Positions 61,154 to 64,000 of a stretch of DNA of 64,000 bases are shown here, in pieces; position 1 is the first letter of the stretch, and the number at the start of each line of letters is the position of its first letter. The notes below the pieces were generated by a model that was not told where the DNA came from, ran no database searches, and saw nothing but the letters and a program-made list of their open reading frames with translations. Both the position numbers and the translations under genes were made by a program. Source of the DNA: Rotaria sp. Silwood1. Its lineage: Eukaryota; Rotifera; Eurotatoria; Philodinida; Philodinidae. The stretch lies in NCBI GenBank assembly GCA_905250075.1, contig CAJNOP010000002.1, positions 7,429,565-7,493,564 of the forward strand, read 5' to 3'.

Positions 61154-64000
61154 CGTTGTGTTAATTCTTCAAGCCTCTTTGAAATTTAATCAATCATTTC
61201 GAGTTAATTGTTTTTTTCATTTTGTTCAATTTAGTTATTTTTATTTATTTCAAGCATGAAAATTGTTTTCCATGTACCCTCAGTATGTTATCTGTCAACA
61301 AACTTAGCATTATCTTCTTAAAGTAAAATTCAATTATTAAATAATTCATCAATAATTCAAAATACAATTATTGCTCTTGACATTTCTGCATGTAACGTTT
61401 TCATATATTTTATCCATTTCAATACAGTTGTTAAAAACACAGTTCAATTGAATATTCAGCCTGTAGATCGTGATAAACATCGAATAAAATAAATAATTAT
61501 TGACTTTTACTAACTTATTTTTACTAGAATTAGAATATGCTCAGCACTGTATTCAAAAATCACATTCATACTTGAAATCACTTGGTAGAAATAATTGTTC
61601 ACTGAACATGCAAAAAATTGGTGGTCTTCATATATCAATTAAACAATTAGTTCTTTCGAGAAACAGTCTATTAATTCAGTTCTACGAAGACATACAATGT
61701 AAAACTCGTATAACCCTTGGATTTTCTCATAATAATAACACCTATATATATAATTATATCTGTCACGTTTTATCTAGTAGTTCACAGCAACTACCATCTA
61801 TACTATGCTTTAGCTGACTTTTTTCAAAAATGACATGATTTCTTTACAATTGATAAGTTTGAGAGCAGACTACGATTTTTTAGATGAGACTTCCTATTTT
61901 AAGGTATCTTATTCTCTAAATATCTCCACAATTACATGAATGCTAGTATTTGAGAGAATTTTGACAATAGAATGGAATTTTTCTGATATTTTGTAATGAA
62001 AGCATGCACTGAAAACTATTGACTATTGAGAATTTCTGAGAGTCACTTTACAATAGTTACGCAAAGTTTGCTCGAAATTTTGAATTGAAAAATCTTTAGT
62101 GTATACCGAGATTAACTCCTAATACTTAACTAACTTTTCATGAGCATAATAAACTCATCCATATGATTCGATGCTCTCATCGTATGATGAGAAAGTGTCA
62201 GCTGAATATTTAGAGCTAGGGTTTTTGACAACAATTGGACATTAGTCAGTTGAAAACTTCCAAGCTCTTAATGCTTGATCATTAAAACCATCGAATTCGT
62301 TAAAAACCAGAAAAATAGATCAACGCGACTGCCCTCAAAAATAAATCAGTAGAAAACTCGATGCAAATTGACCAGTTTTAAGAGTTCAAACGGATTAGAT
62401 ACGTAGGCTAGCTGATCTGGTGTCAAGTATGGTCATGTCGATTGATTACAAAAAACTTATACTCACTTTTTTTTTTGTTGAGAGGAGATATTATTCAATA
62501 ATATATGTTATTTGAAAGATTGACACGAGTACTCAAACATTCGGTTAGGATATATTTTCTGTTTGCATAGATACTAATTTTGTCACGCTTCAGAGACTTA
62601 TGAAACATCCTGTATGAAAATCAATTGATCATATTTTCTAATAATTTATTAAATCTTTTATTTTAAAGTTATGATATTTTTTCTATTTCATTATAATTGT
62701 CTTATATCTGTTCATCGATTCTATTTCATTTCTGCTTGTTAATAATAATGACTACGATGCTTGAGCTAGATTTGCTAATCGTAGAATGAATCATTTAGAT
62801 GTTTGTTGTTTATTTCTTATTTTCTTACATACCATAGCAATTTTTGGTCTCGCAAAATATTCCTAATAGAAAAAAAATCTTTTTTTGATCAATACTCAAT
62901 TACAGAATAAATCTCTAATTACCTTTTACAGTATAAACAACTATTTTTTAATGAATAATATATCATATTGATATAGAATCCATATAAACACTTCAGTAAG
63001 TACAGACAATGGCAACTGTTATAGACATCAAATGTCAAATTATTCTTCATATACTATTGTTTTTTTCGATCTTGATCTGTTGTCATGAAGATTCATAAGG
63101 CAAATAACTTCGTTTAAATATGTGCACTTTGATTTGTGTCTGTCTAGGTTATCTTGCCATTATATGTAATATTCATTTTGCGTACATTATATTTATTTAA
63201 TGAAGAAAAATTATTATAATAAATACACAAGATACTTTCCTATTAATTCAAGTATAGCTTCAATCAAATCAAAACGATAGATAAACAACAAACATATAAA
63301 AACAAGGGCAAATTATTTATGCAAATAGAATAAACAAAAAAAGAGGTCGTAATGTAAAGATAAATATAAATGAAACTTAAAAACGTAACTCAACATTGGA
63401 GGCGTTAAGGGAAAGCGTTGTATGTACGACTCTCGGAACCCAAAGGGAAGAGCATTACGCTTCTGACGAAATTTATTGAAATGTATATAAAAAGTTGGTA
63501 TGAAGAGATTGCTGATGTACTGTTCTTGATGAATAATTTGAAAAGATTTACTTATTTACGATCTTAGAAATTTTGCACTTTTTCTTCAGCAAGGTTTTCA
63601 TCTTCTTTAGCAAAAATCTTCCAATCAGTTTGTGAAGTCATCAATCCTCTCCTTCACTCCAGGCAATCTCGAAGCATCTTTGAATTTAATTATTGTTTAC
63701 TGTTCTGGTTCATTTTATATATCAATTGATGTCATTATCCTTCATTGAACATAAGAAAATATTCATTTGATTTTGACAACATATAATACTTAATTTATAT
63801 ATAAGCGTGCAATAATATTTTCGATTAGATAACTTTCATACAATTATAAATAATAGACAATATCGAAAGAAAAACAGCAATCATTGTTTAACAAGACATA
63901 TTCTCATATTTCGCATAGTAATATGACATATTATATAACAATCGTAATGTCAATAGAACTCTTAATAAACTTTTTAAGCATTACGAACAATAAAAATGAA
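61154..64000. other. Spacer to window end, no convincing gene
   Basis: AT-rich. A 105-codon frame at 61500-61817 lacks motifs. Diverged repeat-like text at 62050-62460 and a small GC-richer patch at 63395-63465 were seen but not identified. No tRNA-like cloverleaf was found by eye. Confidence 0.4.

Noticed and set aside
61500-61817. 105-codon plus-strand frame
   Set aside because: No domain, no promoter or poly(A) context, composition as in non-coding DNA here.

Overview
This window looks like nuclear DNA of a small invertebrate animal. It is strongly AT-rich. Genes are split by many short introns, mostly about 50-80 bp, with GT..AG borders and T-rich 3' ends. The genes are animal in type: a class A GPCR, an SLC16 transporter, a synaptotagmin, an MFSD6 transporter, spliceosomal SmD3, an SP17-like RIIa/IQ protein and a neuropeptide precursor. 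A bacterial-type amidase with introns, dense decayed DNA transposons and degenerate TGTGGG-like (bdelloid-telomere-like) patches all fit a bdelloid rotifer, perhaps Rotaria-like. That assignment is inference; no marker here proves it. All exon joins below were checked by hand for splice signals and reading-frame arithmetic.

Layout. 1-1.7 kb: last exon of a GPCR (+). 2.1-4.5 kb: ten-exon monocarboxylate-transporter-like gene (-). 7.6-9.1 kb: single-pass membrane protein with a Ser/Thr-rich outer part (-), with a possible alternative early exon at 10.75 kb. 11.7-14.3 kb: synaptotagmin-like gene (+). 14.3-29.7 kb: gene-poor and repeat-rich, holding one two-exon neuropeptide precursor (-, 21.7-22.1 kb), long imperfect palindromes and several MITE-like elements. 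29.7-32.6 kb: nine-exon unknown intracellular protein (+). 33.2-34.8 kb: a palindromic repeat, then a piggyBac-type element with TTAA borders and a broken transposase tail. 34.8-40.5 kb: almost empty. 40.5-44.1 kb: MFSD6-like transporter (+). 44.6-44.9 kb: intronless gene for a small secreted peptide with a TATA box and poly(A) signal. 47.5-48.0 kb: SmD3. 49.2-49.8 kb: peptidoglycan amidase (-). 50.4-57.4 kb: eleven-exon SP17-like gene with four IQ motifs; an intronless gene for a predicted myristoylated protein is nested in its first intron. 57.4-64 kb: no convincing gene, only repeats.

The genes do not form a pathway. Several point to neurons or cilia: GPCR, synaptotagmin, peptide precursor, SP17-like protein. 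Most notable are (1) a precursor carrying three dibasic-flanked xNFW peptides, (2) a set of unrelated non-autonomous elements, three with hAT-like 8-bp target duplications, whose arms are made of short degenerate motifs in mirror orientation, (3) the nested gene and duplicated IQ exon pairs of the SP17-like locus, and (4) the intron-containing amidase, a candidate horizontal acquisition.
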